From Eukaryota sp. TZLM1-RC (lineage: Eukaryota; Metamonada: BaSk clade), in contig JAUPSS010000010.1 of assembly GCA_040285825.1 (NCBI GenBank), positions 496,001 through 560,000 on the forward strand: a stretch of 64,000 nt of DNA, read 5' to 3'. Shown one piece after another: positions 21,783 to 31,682 of the stretch (position 1 is the stretch's first letter; each line of letters opens with the position of its first letter). The notes under the pieces are model-generated. The model saw only the letters and a list, made by a program, of their open reading frames with translations, was not told the DNA's origin and did not search any database. Made by a program: the position numbers and the translations under genes.

Positions 21783-22406
21783 TTCATGTCTTTGTCATTT
21801 TGACCTGATGATCTTATAGTTATCCCTATCTTACTCGGTTTGTATATAAAACATGGGGAGATCTACTCTGTCACTGACACCATCTTTTGAGGCACATTCT
21901 CATCTTAGTTTGCTGTATCTAGTATAGTTTTGCATAGTCTGTTGCTGAAGCTTTGCTGGGCTTTGCTGCTGGTGTGTTCTCAATCTGTTCAGCTTTCATG
22001 ATGATGTTCAAGTTATCCCTATCTTACAATTGGTTTGTAAATAAATATGGAGAGAACACTTCTACTGAAAGACTCTTTTTCTTGTGAATCTTACCCTAGT
22101 CTTCATTGATAGTTTATCACGATATCATGAGTTATCATGCAATAAATACAAAGCTTTCTCAACCTCTATTCTGTGTATTCAACATAACAATTTGCACAAT
22201 CAACTTCTCAAAGTTTGAACAACATGGGAGCAAGTTGAAGTTTTAATGAAGAAGGTTTGACTCTAATATTACCATTATTCCTTGTTGGAAAGATTCAAAC
22301 AAATTAAAACCACGAAAAAAGAATTGAAATATAAATTAATTTAGAATGACTACACCAAAATGGACAAAAACTAGAAAAAAAACTCTAAAGCAAAACTACA
22401 TGTAAT
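21783..22406. other. Intergenic with a ~50-bp imperfect direct repeat
   Basis: AGTTATCCCTATCTTAC followed by a similar T/A-rich and GGAGA-containing stretch occurs at about 21819-21870 and again at 22011-22065, roughly 190 bp apart. No coding pattern. It might be a small LTR-like or SINE-like remnant; nothing else supports that. Confidence 0.35.
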
Positions 22407-23326
22407 TTAATCACTCTCAGAACTCATATCTGACAAATCATCATCGCTTTCGTCACTCAATTTGAAAGCACCATCCAATTCTCCAGGTGGGACGACGTAT
22501 TCATCTTTTTTGGATTCAACCTTGGCTCTGTGGTCTAGTTTATGTCTATACTTCTCCACAAGTTCTCTCTTAATTCTAGATCTCAATTGAGTTGGAGTAA
22601 CAAATGAATCGTTTTTGAAAATAGTAGAACCAGAAAATGCACCCTCGAAAATACGAATAGGATTCAAAACCATGCGAGGACCAATTTCGACGAGTTCCAT
22701 ATCAGTTCTACCTTGGACTTCGCTGCTGACAGCGGCTTCGTTGGCAACCTCAGAGGCGGTAATAACATCATTTGTGAGAGTCTTGTCTACTATTTGAAAG
22801 TTACGGAACCAGATCTTATTATCTACAATGTAAAAGCCGAGGACATGGTCCACAAATGGTTTAACTTTGTGGTGATCTTTGGGCGAACGAAAGACATGAG
22901 TAAACATTTCCTTTAAGAGTCTGTACTGGGGAGTAGAGTCAAAAGCTCCATCAAAATGCAGAATCGGCCGGGAGAACAAAAGACTATTTCCTGTAAGTTT
23001 CAGTTCATCCATGGTGTGAACTATTGTTAGAATCGTCAGTAAAGCATACCGTTGAGGACATGAAACTTGGCACAAGGACCGTTTGGAGTGACAGACATCC
23101 AGAGATAGCAATCCTGCTTCTTTCTAACTTCGAAAAATAGTGCACCTGTACAGTTGCGAGATTCTGCTATTTCAGCAATAGAGCTAAAAGGCTGTTTTTT
23201 GTCAAGTTTTGGTTCTGATTTGTGATGTGGAAGAAGTTTTGTGAGATCATGCATAAGATGACGATAGCGGTGTGTCAGACCCCTTGATCCAAGGACTAAG
23301 ACGCGATTATTGATCCTAGAAGGCAT
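22407..23326 (-). CDS. BRX1: Ribosome biogenesis protein BRX1 (Brix domain)
   Basis: A nucleolar Brix-domain protein needed for assembly of the large ribosomal subunit (pre-60S, rRNA binding). Two exons, 23050-23326 and 22407-23020, joined across a 29-nt intron at phase 1, give 296 residues, the usual length for the family. Diagnostic sequence: RVLVLGSRGLTHRYRHLMHDL, TGALFFEVRKKQDCYLWMS, PCAKFHVLN joined to VHTMDELKLTGN, SRPILHFDGAF, and FYIVDNKIWFRNFQI. The acidic C-terminus (DESDDDLSDMSSESD) is also typical. ATG at 23326. Divergently arranged with the TRAPPC2-like gene across 345 bp, so the two may share a promoter region. Confidence 0.92.
23021..23049 (-). other. 29-nt mini-intron in BRX1
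   Basis: Starts GTATGC, contains a branch-like TTCTAAC ten bases before the end, and ends AATAG. Removing it restores the family-conserved LN-VHTMDELKLTGN junction exactly; reading through meets an in-frame TGA. Confidence 0.88.
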
Positions 23327-23671
23327 TGTCGTTTGAAGATTAGTGTCCTTTTCTTTGTGAAAAAAGATTCATCCACAATGTTTATTTCATCCATTGTGTT
23401 AGAGCATGGTCTTCTCAATATAATAGACCTGTCAGATCTTGTCTACTCTTACACAATGGCGAAAATCTGTGTGATGGCTTTATTTACATTAAATTTACCA
23501 TCAAAACATAGTTACTACATACAATTAATGTGTTACTATCATAACGTCTACCGATGAAATAGCGCACCAAAGATAAGTCTGTCTGAGAATTTTGGCAGAT
23601 TAACTAATGAGCAATAACTCCTTCAGTCTCTGTATTTAGAAAAATTATATTGATTAACCAATAGCCAATTT
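23327..23671. promoter_or_regulatory. Divergent intergenic region between BRX1 and TRAPPC2
   Basis: 345 bp separating two divergent start codons, so it must contain both promoters. ACCAATAGCCAAT lies a few bases before the TRAPPC2 ATG, resembling paired CCAAT motifs. No other element is certain. Confidence 0.35.
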
Positions 23672-24113
23672 ATGCCTTCCTCTTGTAGCTTTTGCATCGT
23701 CACAGAGGATGATACACCTTTATACAGCAAAGACTTTGTTACAGATGTCAGTAAGTCTGAATCGTTAAACCACTTTGTTTTACATGCTTCTCTTGATATT
23801 ATGGACCATCTTATATGGTCAACACCTCAAATGTACGTTCGCTGCGTTGACCAATTCGAGGAAAAGCTCGTGTATGGAATGATTACTGCAACACGTTTGT
23901 TCATCTCTTTGACTCATTGTAGAGCTCCGTTTCCTCTTGCTTTATGAAGGTGTCCTAACCAGAGGAGATGAAGTTATTAAGTCTTTTTTTTATGAAGTAT
24001 ATGAACACTTTATAGCTCAGCAAATTAACCCCTTATATGAACCTAATTCACCAATAACAAGCTCAAGGTTTGATTTGGCTGTACAAGATGCGGCTCAACG
24101 CTTTCTTTTATAG
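23672..24113 (+). CDS. TRAPPC2: TRAPP complex subunit 2 (sedlin)
   Basis: A small longin-fold subunit of the TRAPP tethering complex that acts in ER-Golgi traffic. Exons 23672-23894 and 23923-24113 with a 28-nt intron give 137 residues (human sedlin is 140). Recognisable blocks: FCIVTEDDTPLYSKDF, LNHFVLHASLDIMDHLIW, MYVRCVDQFEEKLVYGMITAT, then after the splice LRFLLLYEGV, VIKSFFYEVYEHFI, INPLYEPNSPI, SSRFDLAVQ. Without splicing the frame ends early at 23947 and the conserved C-terminal half is lost. Confidence 0.9.
23895..23922 (+). other. 28-nt mini-intron in TRAPPC2
   Basis: Starts GTTTGTTC, has a branch-like TTTGAC, ends CATTGTAG. Splicing at phase 1 (ACA-C|AG-CTC) places the conserved RFLLLYEG block in frame. 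Confidence 0.88.
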
Positions 24114-24599
24114 TGTATAAGAGGACTAACAACACTTTTATTTTTGACTTGTTTTTATTTTACCATTTTAATCATTTGATTGATTGGTTTTTGAAATGCC
24201 AATCATCTCCCTGGTTTTTCTCATTGTTTCAATTTCTTTTTTTGAAATTCTCAGCATTGTAAATTTTCTGATCAAACATATACACTAAACAATAAAGATT
24301 TTGTTGAGATTTTATTTCACTTTATCAAATAAACTTTCATTACAGTTCTTGCTGAGATCCTAGTCTTCCATTTCCTCAATCAATAGATCATTTGCAATTG
24401 TGGTTTCATTTCCCACAAGCAATTTGCATCAACAAAGCTTTCTATTATGACCTCCATTTTTCACTAAGTTTCTCAATTGAATTCAAAAGTCGTAGCTTTG
24501 TTGAACAAACAAGTTGTTTTCCACATAAACCTCTTCTCTATCAAAGATATCTTTGTATGTATTCATTCAACAAATAAGGAAATCAAAATCATGAAATAA
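24114..24599. other. Intergenic, nothing recognised
   Basis: AT-rich 3' flank of TRAPPC2. AATAAA-like sequences follow at about 24290 and 24330. No coding pattern. Confidence 0.35.
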
Positions 24600-24662
24600 A
24601 CTACTATAGCTCCTCAAAAGTTGCTTCTCCTACATCGAAATAGTAAGGATTCAAAATTCAGA
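24600..24662 (-). mobile_element. Tiny family-O retrotransposon C-terminal remnant
   Basis: About 60 bp encoding YYFDVGEATFEEL, matching the family-O C-terminus (INCFDVGEAGFEDVEF at 39846-39905). Too short for more. Confidence 0.45.
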
Positions 24663-24885
24663 AAAATTACCAAAATGAAATTCAGTATTTTTGAGTGGGT
24701 CAGGTTATGAGTACAAATTCTTTTCTCACTGAGTATTCACCCAGAAAAAATAAATAAAAAGATTTCACTCAGCCCCCCTTTCACATGTGATACATGGCCG
24801 TTATTGACAAAGAAGCAGCACTAAATCCGTCTATAATTGTATGTCAGTTCATCTTGTACACAATGAAATCAATCTACCTCGGAAT

Positions 24886-25003
24886 TTCAATCGAATTAGA
24901 GAAGCTTTAGCTAGACAGCAAGCAGATCAAGATTTTGTAGAGGAAATCTTGGTTCATTGAATTTCGTCCAATTAGTTATGAGTTAATTTTATTCAGTGTG
25001 CAA
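24886..25003 (+). mobile_element. Family-E retrotransposon 3' terminus only (5'-truncated, ~118 bp)
   Basis: Nearly identical to 14590-14703: codes for NRIREALARQQADQDFVEEIL and ends TTAGTTATGAGTTAATTTTATT..GTGCAA. Comparing the two copies fixes the 3' end of the family at the GTGCAA, without a poly(A) tail. No clear TSD. Confidence 0.75.
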
Positions 25004-25080
25004 GATGAACAAAACATATAAAAATCCAAAAGCATAAAATTGACATTGAATTGTCTTAAATCTCAAAAAATCCTCTAACA

Positions 25081-25720
25081 TCAAAGTGGTATTTCTTTAT
25101 CCCTTGTGCCACATTTTGGCAACTCCATACCCCTACAACTCATTCTACCCAAAAGTGGTACTTCTATACCCCGATCAGATGTACATCTTTCAAAGTTACT
25201 CAACGTCAATGGAACCTGTTTGAACTTTGTGTAAAATTGAGTTCCGTCTAACTGTACCATGAGCTTGCAATATCCGAAACCCTTTCTTACACTATTGAAG
25301 GCCACAAACAATCGTACGAAATATTTTGTCAGCTGTTTCCAGTTCAACATAAGACCCAGCATCCAAATCTTGCAACCTCTTAAAGCAGGGAGCTGTTGAT
25401 AATTCATCTCTTTTGAAGAAAACAAGGATGTTTTAACTATGCTCCGCACAGCTCTCACTGTATGACTAGACAACCTCGGTTCTGTAACAGTCTCTAAATC
25501 AATTTTCAAGTCTTTTGCCTTTATAGAAGGATTTAAATCGATTTTGTTTCGAAGATGTTGTAGAGAAGCCGAAAATTGAGAAGAAACAGGAGGAAAAGTA
25601 TAGTTAGAGGGATCTCCGTTACATGTATGAGCAACCAAACGTTTGATGGTAAAAAAGAAATCTACATCACTGGAAGATGGACGTGAAGCAAAGAATTTAA
25701 ACTGACACTGATTGTCAGTT
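25081..25720 (-). pseudogene. Mutator-like (MULE/MuDR) transposase fragment
   Basis: The frame runs from about 25720 and encodes CQFKFFASR, then KRLVAHTCNG (C..H-x-C zinc-binding arrangement), LRNKIDLNPSIKAKDL, and FVRLFVAFNSVRKGFGYC followed by MVQLDGTQFYTKFKQ. The last corresponds to the transposase DDE start (xxLDGTHLKxKYxG). Past about 25200 the sequence loses family resemblance and the catalytic domain is missing, so this is a dead fragment of a DNA transposon. No terminal inverted repeats were found. Confidence 0.55.
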
Positions 25721-25785
25721 CAAACAGACGCGTTTATGCTCCGATTTTACAAGGTGGTGGTTGCAGCAGTTCTCAACAAATGTTC

Positions 25786-26305
25786 AAAATAGAAATGATT
25801 TAATGCTTGAAGATCTTGAAGGTACTACCATTATTACTGATGTGAGATCCACTGATGTGTGTAATGATTCTTTTATTCCAATGGCTCAATCAAAATGTAA
25901 AGACCCCTTAACTGTTTCCGAAAAAGCCAAAATTGACAAATACAGAGCAAAATTGTTATCCTTGAATGAAGAATCGCATACTCATTATGTTCTCTGTCCA
26001 TTTGCAGTTTCCCTTCATGGCACGCTTGGACCTCTTGCTTTGTCTTTTTTGGATGATTTTGTTGAAATTGTGAAACAACGTACTGGAAGAGTTTTTTACA
26101 AGAGTTTTTGGTAAAACAGAATTGTAAGTTCAATTTTCAAAGACATTGTTCCCTTATTATCTTCAGATTTGTTATCTCTTGGACGCGTTTATGAAAGAAA
26201 AACCTCCAGTCAATTCTTCTTGGTTGATTTGGGTTATGAAGACATCGAATTTTAACCTTGTCGTATAGTTTGTTTTTTATTGGAATAAATAACAATATAT
26301 TAAAA
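25786..26305 (+). mobile_element. Family-K retrotransposon 3' half, 5'-truncated, probable 8-bp TSD
   Basis: Encodes the endonuclease core NRNDLMLEDLEGTTIITDV (R-x-D-X13-D), DPLTVSEKAKIDKYRAKLLSL, HTHYVLCPFAVSLHGTLGPLALSFLDDFVEIVKQRTGRVF, then after a stop at about 26113 the end LGYEDIEF (about 26253). Short 3' UTR with AATAAATAA and an A-tail. AAATGTTC at 25778-25785 and 26306-26313 is the likely duplication. Inactive. Confidence 0.75.
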
Positions 26306-26313
26306 AAATGTTC

Positions 26314-26576
26314 GTCTGATGAGCTCTTTCAGCACAAATCCAGGCATTCGTTCTCCAACTGCTAATGTATATGCTGCTCTGTTGTAGCTTAAATTCATTC
26401 TAGTTGAAATATGGAGGAGTATTTGAGAATCAATTTTACTTCGATGCAGAGAAGTACCATTTTTATGTTAGAGGGGGTATTTGAACCCTTTTCCCAAAAA
26501 ATGTCCCAATATTGCTTTTATAATCAAAGAACTTTGAATTGTGATCAATCTCTATCTAATTCCAACTTCTCAAATA
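26314..26576. other. Spacer and presumed promoter of the metallophosphoesterase gene
   Basis: Non-coding DNA between a family-K insertion and the next start codon. No specific motif identified. Confidence 0.3.
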
Positions 26577-27500
26577 ATGGAATCATTCAGCTTTATCCAT
26601 CCACCTGTTTATGACCACAAGAAGAACTTTGGTCAAAAGTTGGTTTCTCCTGTATTTCTTGGCTTAGTCTTTACATTTGTCATTGCTGCTGTAGTGATAC
26701 TGACAATGTGGTACAATAGGGATATCCCTTATCATTCTCCAGGTCCCAATCCTGATCTCAATCCAATTATGTGGGTAGCAGGGGATATCCATGTTGGCTT
26801 TTTCAGCGAACCTTATGAAGGATATCATTTTAAACAATTCGTTGAAGATCTGGAATCCTTGAATATGGGAAATTCTGTTGTCTTTTTAGGTGATTTGATG
26901 GAGGATGATTTGAGCTTCGTTCCTCCTTTCAATAACATTGCCAATAGACTATTGTTGAACTGGACTTACGTTTTGGGAAACCACGATTTCCATAAGTCAA
27001 CAAATGAACCCTTGTTCCCTCCAAGATACTTTGCACAAACTGTTCATGGAATAAGGTTTATTTTTATTTCTGATGAGAGCGGATTAAGTCGTAATCTTGT
27101 CATGACCACAGCTCAACAAGAATGGTTCTTTGATGAACTTAGAGCCTCTATTGATCAACCCGTATTCATTTTTTCCCATCAACCATATTATGAGGTTGAA
27201 ATGTGGAAGGAACTTCGTGCTCAGTTAGATTCATTTTCTATCACGGCTTGGTTCTCTGCTCACAAACACAACTGGGATATTAAACCTGATACTGGGTTTG
27301 GATTCCCCAACATTGGTCTTCATTCAATAGGTGGAATCCGTGCCGCATATTCGAGTTCATTTCTCTCAATGAGTAGATCTGAAGACATGGTAGATGTGCA
27401 AGTTTGTTTCAGAAACCATTATCGCCAGCAATGGATCAAAGTCGATAAATTAGACGATTTTCAGTTTTCTGTGTCGTTGAATGCTTCTAGAGAAAATTGA
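26577..27500 (+). CDS. Membrane-anchored calcineurin-like metallophosphoesterase
   Basis: A 307-residue single-exon protein. One transmembrane segment at residues about 28-46 (FLGLVFTFVIAAVVILTMW) predicts a type II or signal-anchored protein with the catalytic domain outside the cytosol. All metal-binding blocks of the family are present in order: GDIHVG (D-x-H), GDLMEDD, GNHDFH, FSHQPYY and SAHKHNW, so a dinuclear metal phosphoesterase is expected. The substrate is unknown. The ATG at 26577 is preferred to an upstream in-frame GTG at 26541. Several N-glycosylation sequons (NWT, NAS) suit an exposed domain. Relatives include acid-sphingomyelinase-like and purple-acid-phosphatase-like proteins. 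Confidence 0.82.
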   Translation: MESFSFIHPPVYDHKKNFGQKLVSPVFLGLVFTFVIAAVVILTMWYNRDIPYHSPGPNPDLNPIMWVAGDIHVGFFSEPYEGYHFKQFVEDLESLNMGNSVVFLGDLMEDDLSFVPPFNNIANRLLLNWTYVLGNHDFHKSTNEPLFPPRYFAQTVHGIRFIFISDESGLSRNLVMTTAQQEWFFDELRASIDQPVFIFSHQPYYEVEMWKELRAQLDSFSITAWFSAHKHNWDIKPDTGFGFPNIGLHSIGGIRAAYSSSFLSMSRSEDMVDVQVCFRNHYRQQWIKVDKLDDFQFSVSLNASREN

Positions 27501-28375
27501 GAAGCAAATATCGCAAGAAGGCGCTTATTCCGCAATATTTTAATTATTATCTTTTTTTTATTTTTGTTTTGGTCATCCACACATAAGGCTTTGATAACTA
27601 TTTTATATTTCATAGTCAATGTGTTTATCTTTAAGAGAAACAGTTATTTCATTTTGACTACCGCTACCTTTAGTCAAAAATGTACGTAAAAGTGGGTTTT
27701 TCATAAAAAATACACAAGAAGGTTACTCAATGATAATTACTGCTTTTTTGCATTTCTTATTATTCTGCTACAATCCGGCTACAAAACCTCTGTAATTTGC
27801 GTTTGAAAGAACGTAGTTTCTATGAATGCCAAGGAAACAACCATATATCGAAGCGTTGTTGTCATAATTGAAAAAGTTGGTTATCCCACTGTAATTAATT
27901 CTGCACGAAGTTAGTGTTGGATTTCCAATGGATTTGCTGATTCCATCATCTTAATCAGCTGGAGAATACGATATTGTAGTGAACAAAGTACAGGGTCTTC
28001 AGGTCAAAACAGGCTTGAAAAATCGACTCGATGAGAATAGATTTGAAGTGACTGTTGCCTAAAGTCTTTTGTAGTAAAGTTGGTTTGTTTTTCAATTCAT
28101 AAAATACGCCAAACATGACGAAAATTTAGAAAATTTAGTGATTCCTCTGTTTTCCTTCATGTACTTTCCATGTGGATGAAGTTAAGTCTATTTTGGACAA
28201 ATCTAAATATTATCACTGATAAAACTTGATGGATTGATGAAATAGGTGAGAGCAATCCTTAACACGTGATGGGTTATAATAACATCCCTCTCCTCTTAAA
28301 AGCCACATTCATTGCATTTGAACTACCAATGATTCACCTGTATTTGATTCCAGTTTTGTTCTCCAAATTAATACA
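27501..28375. other. Intergenic, nothing recognised
   Basis: 3' flank of the metallophosphoesterase gene and AT-rich spacer. No conserved coding pattern was found on either strand. Confidence 0.35.
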
Positions 28376-28495
28376 ATATCTAAATAATCCATCTCAATCA
28401 AAACAAGGCATGTAGATACAACTCTCTCATAATGAAATCCAACACAAAGCAGTAAATCAAAAACTATCTTCAACATCCCCTTAAAACAAGAAACA
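28376..28495 (-). mobile_element. Family-N retrotransposon 3' tail remnant
   Basis: About 120 bp matching 37825-37945: a degraded SLGSHYERVAS-type C-terminus ending in the GEMDY-like block, with AT-rich tail to the left. No TSD seen. Confidence 0.55.
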
Positions 28496-28769
28496 CAGTA
28501 TTACTGTGTAAAACAAATTTCTTGAAATTTCCAGTGGTTTTATATTGAACAACAAGTTCAAAATATGTCGAAAGCGTAAAGTAACAACAGCAGGAAAACC
28601 GTGTGGCAAAGTGACAAACGTGTTGTGGGTAGTGGATGAAAATGATTCTTACAATTGCTTCTCTGATTCACTCAAAACGGTATTTTTAACTCTCAATCTG
28701 ACGTGATGGTCTTCTCCATTTGGAAGCTATCAAATTTATTCTCTTGCACTTGTGGATCACCCATTCTCT
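28496..28769. promoter_or_regulatory. Upstream region of the amino-acid transporter gene
   Basis: 274 bp between a family-N tail and the transporter ATG. It must contain the promoter. No specific motif is claimed. Confidence 0.3.
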
Positions 28770-30075
28770 ATGACGTCCTCGCATTCAATGGATGAAACCA
28801 AAAAGCTCGTTTCATTCAAAGATGATGATCTTTCAGACACTTCTCATAAAGGAGCTTCGATCTTCAGTTCCACTGTCAATCTTACCAATTCTATTGTAGG
28901 AGCTGGTGTTCTTACTCTTCCTCATGCTTTTCTGGATACAGGTGCTGCGCTAGGCATTTTACTACTCGTCTTTGTTGCCTTTTTCTCTTCATGCTCAATG
29001 TACTTTCTAGCTGTTTGTTGTGAGATCACTGATAGATTTTCCTTTAAAGCAATCGGCAAGAAAGCCATGGGAAATTCAATGGGCTACGTAGTTGAGGCGA
29101 TCGTTGGTGTTACCACCATCGGTTCTTGTATTATCTTTTGTGTTTTGTTGGGTGATTTTGCACCAAGCTTAACCAACCAATTACTCTCCAGTTCTCCCAA
29201 ATATCTGTTAGACAGAACATCTCTATTATTGTTGATCACAGTATTTATACTAGTACCTTTAGCTTTGTTGCCAAAATTGGATAAGTTAAGGTACACTTCA
29301 GCAGCAGCAATGGCATGCTTTTTGTACCTTGTAGGCGTCACTATATACCGATACTTTACAAACACATTCCCCCCACCATCTGATAGCACATTTATGTGGG
29401 TCAACATTTCGAAGGACATCTTCCTCGCTATACCACTAATCAGTATTGCCTTCACAGCACATTATAATGTCTGTCCCCTGTATAAAGAACTTAGCAAACG
29501 AACACCCCGACGCTTCATGGTGTGTGTTTTTGGTTCGGTCTCATTTAGTTTGTTCTTTTACTCTGTAATGGGCATAACAGGATATGCTAGTTTCAGAGGT
29601 GATACAATGGGCAACATTGTCCAAAACTATGGTTCTGGTGATGTTTTGATAATTATTGCTAGGATTGGTGTCTCTGTCACTCTGGCTTTTTCCTTTCCCA
29701 TGGCATTCTTTGCATGTAGAACAGCCTTTGAGAATTGTTTCCTCAGTGACCCCCATCCTCATTGGGGAAGGCAGTGTTTAATGGTATTTGTATTGGTTCC
29801 AGGAGTTGTAACCATCAGTATTCTGGAAAAACGTTTGTTTTGCTTTCAAATTGCTGAATTTAGGTGTAGAAAATGTCATTCGTTTAACTGGCTCAACAAC
29901 CGGAATGTTTGTTACGTTCATCCTTCCTGCTGTCTTCTTTCTACGGTTATCTGGCAAGTTGGAGTGTGGATGGCGCACTGTGATGAAGAAGTCCGTGGCC
30001 GTCATCAATGTTCTACTTGGGTTGATTTTTCTTTATTTCGGCACAACAAATGCTTGGAAACAGTTTTATGAATGA
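28770..30075 (+). CDS. SLC38/AAAP-family amino acid transporter
   Basis: A multi-pass permease that couples neutral amino-acid uptake to cations across the plasma or vacuolar membrane. Exons 28770-29832 and 29864-30075 with a 31-nt intron give 424 residues with about eleven hydrophobic helices, the family norm. The first helix carries the hallmark VNLTNSIVGAGVLTLPHAF; FTAHYNVCPLYKEL and the C-terminal LTGSTTGMFVTFILPA are also typical (compare GATSxxxxxFILPA). I start at ATG 28770; an in-frame GTG at 28752 is not a eukaryotic start. If the intron is not real, the gene carries a frameshift that removes the last two helices. Confidence 0.85.
29833..29863 (+). other. 31-nt mini-intron in the amino acid transporter gene
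   Basis: Starts GTTTGTTTTG like the TRAPPC2 intron, contains GCTGAAT, ends TTTAG. Phase-1 splicing (AAA-C|GT-GTA) brings the conserved C-terminal helices into frame. Confidence 0.68.
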
Positions 30076-30639
30076 AGCGAAATTTCAAAGGTTGTATTAT
30101 TGTCTGTAATTATTTATTGTAAGTATAAAACTCAGATATTGTGTATTTTGCTTTTTAAATTTTAGTATTACAGTATTTTTGAATAAATGCAGTTGTTTTC
30201 AAACACTTGGGAGATTTTTAACCTTTATTTACCTTCAAACTTATGTTATCTGAACAAAATCAACATTTAAAGATTTTGTCGCTACAACTCAACGTTCCCT
30301 TATAACACGTTAACTGGACCAAAAAAAGCATTTGCTTGAAATAGATTTTGTTTCAACAAAATTTCAAAGTGTTTTGTCTGATAGTGAAATTCGTGATTTC
30401 CGAAAATCGACCTAACGTTAACCATTGTTTTTTTCAATTGTGATGTATTTCGGGTCTATAAATCAAAGCTTGGGTTAAAATATACTGAAAAGATAAGTTA
30501 TCTCTTTGCGGTTTTCATCTGGGAAAGGGACATGCTGTGCAAACATTTCTCTGTCGTTATAAAAGAATACAGAAACTTGAATCATCTGCATTGAACAAAT
30601 GCGGATGTATATGCTATTTTTTTGAAATCATAATCATAT
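30076..30639. other. Intergenic, nothing recognised
   Basis: 3' flank of the transporter (AATAAA-like at about 30182) and AT-rich spacer. No coding pattern. Confidence 0.35.
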
Positions 30640-31545
30640 TATCATCCTCAGGTGTGAAACATCCCTTAGGCCTTTTGCGTTTTGATTTGTTAATCACAAA
30701 AATTTTGATATCATTAAGCAAAAATACTCTTCATGCAAAATAAGTGTTTAATGGATGAGAGTTTTCTCATTGGTTCATTTGATTAATTACAATTGGTTCT
30801 TCAAGAAATTACTGTTGCAAATAAAATACTGGACTTCATGTACATGCAAGTAAATGCTTTGGTTATTCTCTTCAAGACCATGTGATTAATGATTTGGTTT
30901 TCCCTTTTGTTATCTGCAGCAGTGATGCTTTCAAATTACATGGTTGATGGTGACGAATTGTGCTTCAAACTGTGAATGGATTACAAGGTATTTTGGAAAA
31001 TAAATGAATAATGAACTTGATTCAATGTTTTTAGAATTAGAAACCATATTGAATTATTCGCGCCGACATTTTATATTCTGAGAGAACAACACATTTGTGC
31101 TCCTGTTAGCACATTAGATTGGTGTCAACATGTCATTCATTGAGGACAGAAATGTTGGTTGACTTATTGGATAAAGATCCAGCAATACAGAACAATAATT
31201 TATTTTCTGTAGCAGATTTTAGAGGTGTTGAAATTAGAAAGTCTTCTGTTTATTACCATTCAGCTTTTTTGGAAGGAGAAGAAGAATTGTCTCTATGAAT
31301 TTTTTGTAGATTTTTTGTAGATTGTCAATTGTTTAATCCAAATATTGATCTTTTCTCACATTCGAAAGTTATTTTCTGAAAGTTGTTTCGATAAATTGTC
31401 ACCCCAAATCTGCATCAATTGTTTTCCCCAATCAATTCCAGCAATTCTGGTCAAATCTCTTTTTCACTTCGTCATTTGCAGTTTTGTTGCAAAAAGACTT
31501 CAGCAAAAATTATCAAATATTTTTGAAAGCTTGGATTTCTATGTT
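30640..31545 (+). pseudogene. Heavily decayed family-N non-LTR retrotransposon
   Basis: Remnants in order: LSSSGVK.PLGLL (RT motif before the active site), SKCFGYSLQDHVIND-like sequence near 30850, LRTEMLVDLLDKDP, FRGVEIRKSSVYYHSAFLEG (post-RT block, near 31210-31270), and QICINCFPQSIPAILVKSLFHF..KRLQQKLSNIFESLDF near 31410-31545. Many stops and indels. The endonuclease end is absent. Confidence 0.55.
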
Positions 31546-31682
31546 GTGTAATCCGATGTTAATTGTCAAAATCACAAACTGCTTGTTAATTTGAATTAAC
31601 CCTTTTGATTATGCCTTATTTTCTATTTTTCCAAAGTTAAAGCTATCACTTACATCCACTACAACTGATCCAATCATAACCC

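Noticed and set aside
29820-29865. Frameshift pseudogenisation of the SLC38-like transporter
   Set aside because: A 31-nt segment with splice-like ends, similar to four or five other mini-introns nearby, restores the conserved C-terminus exactly.
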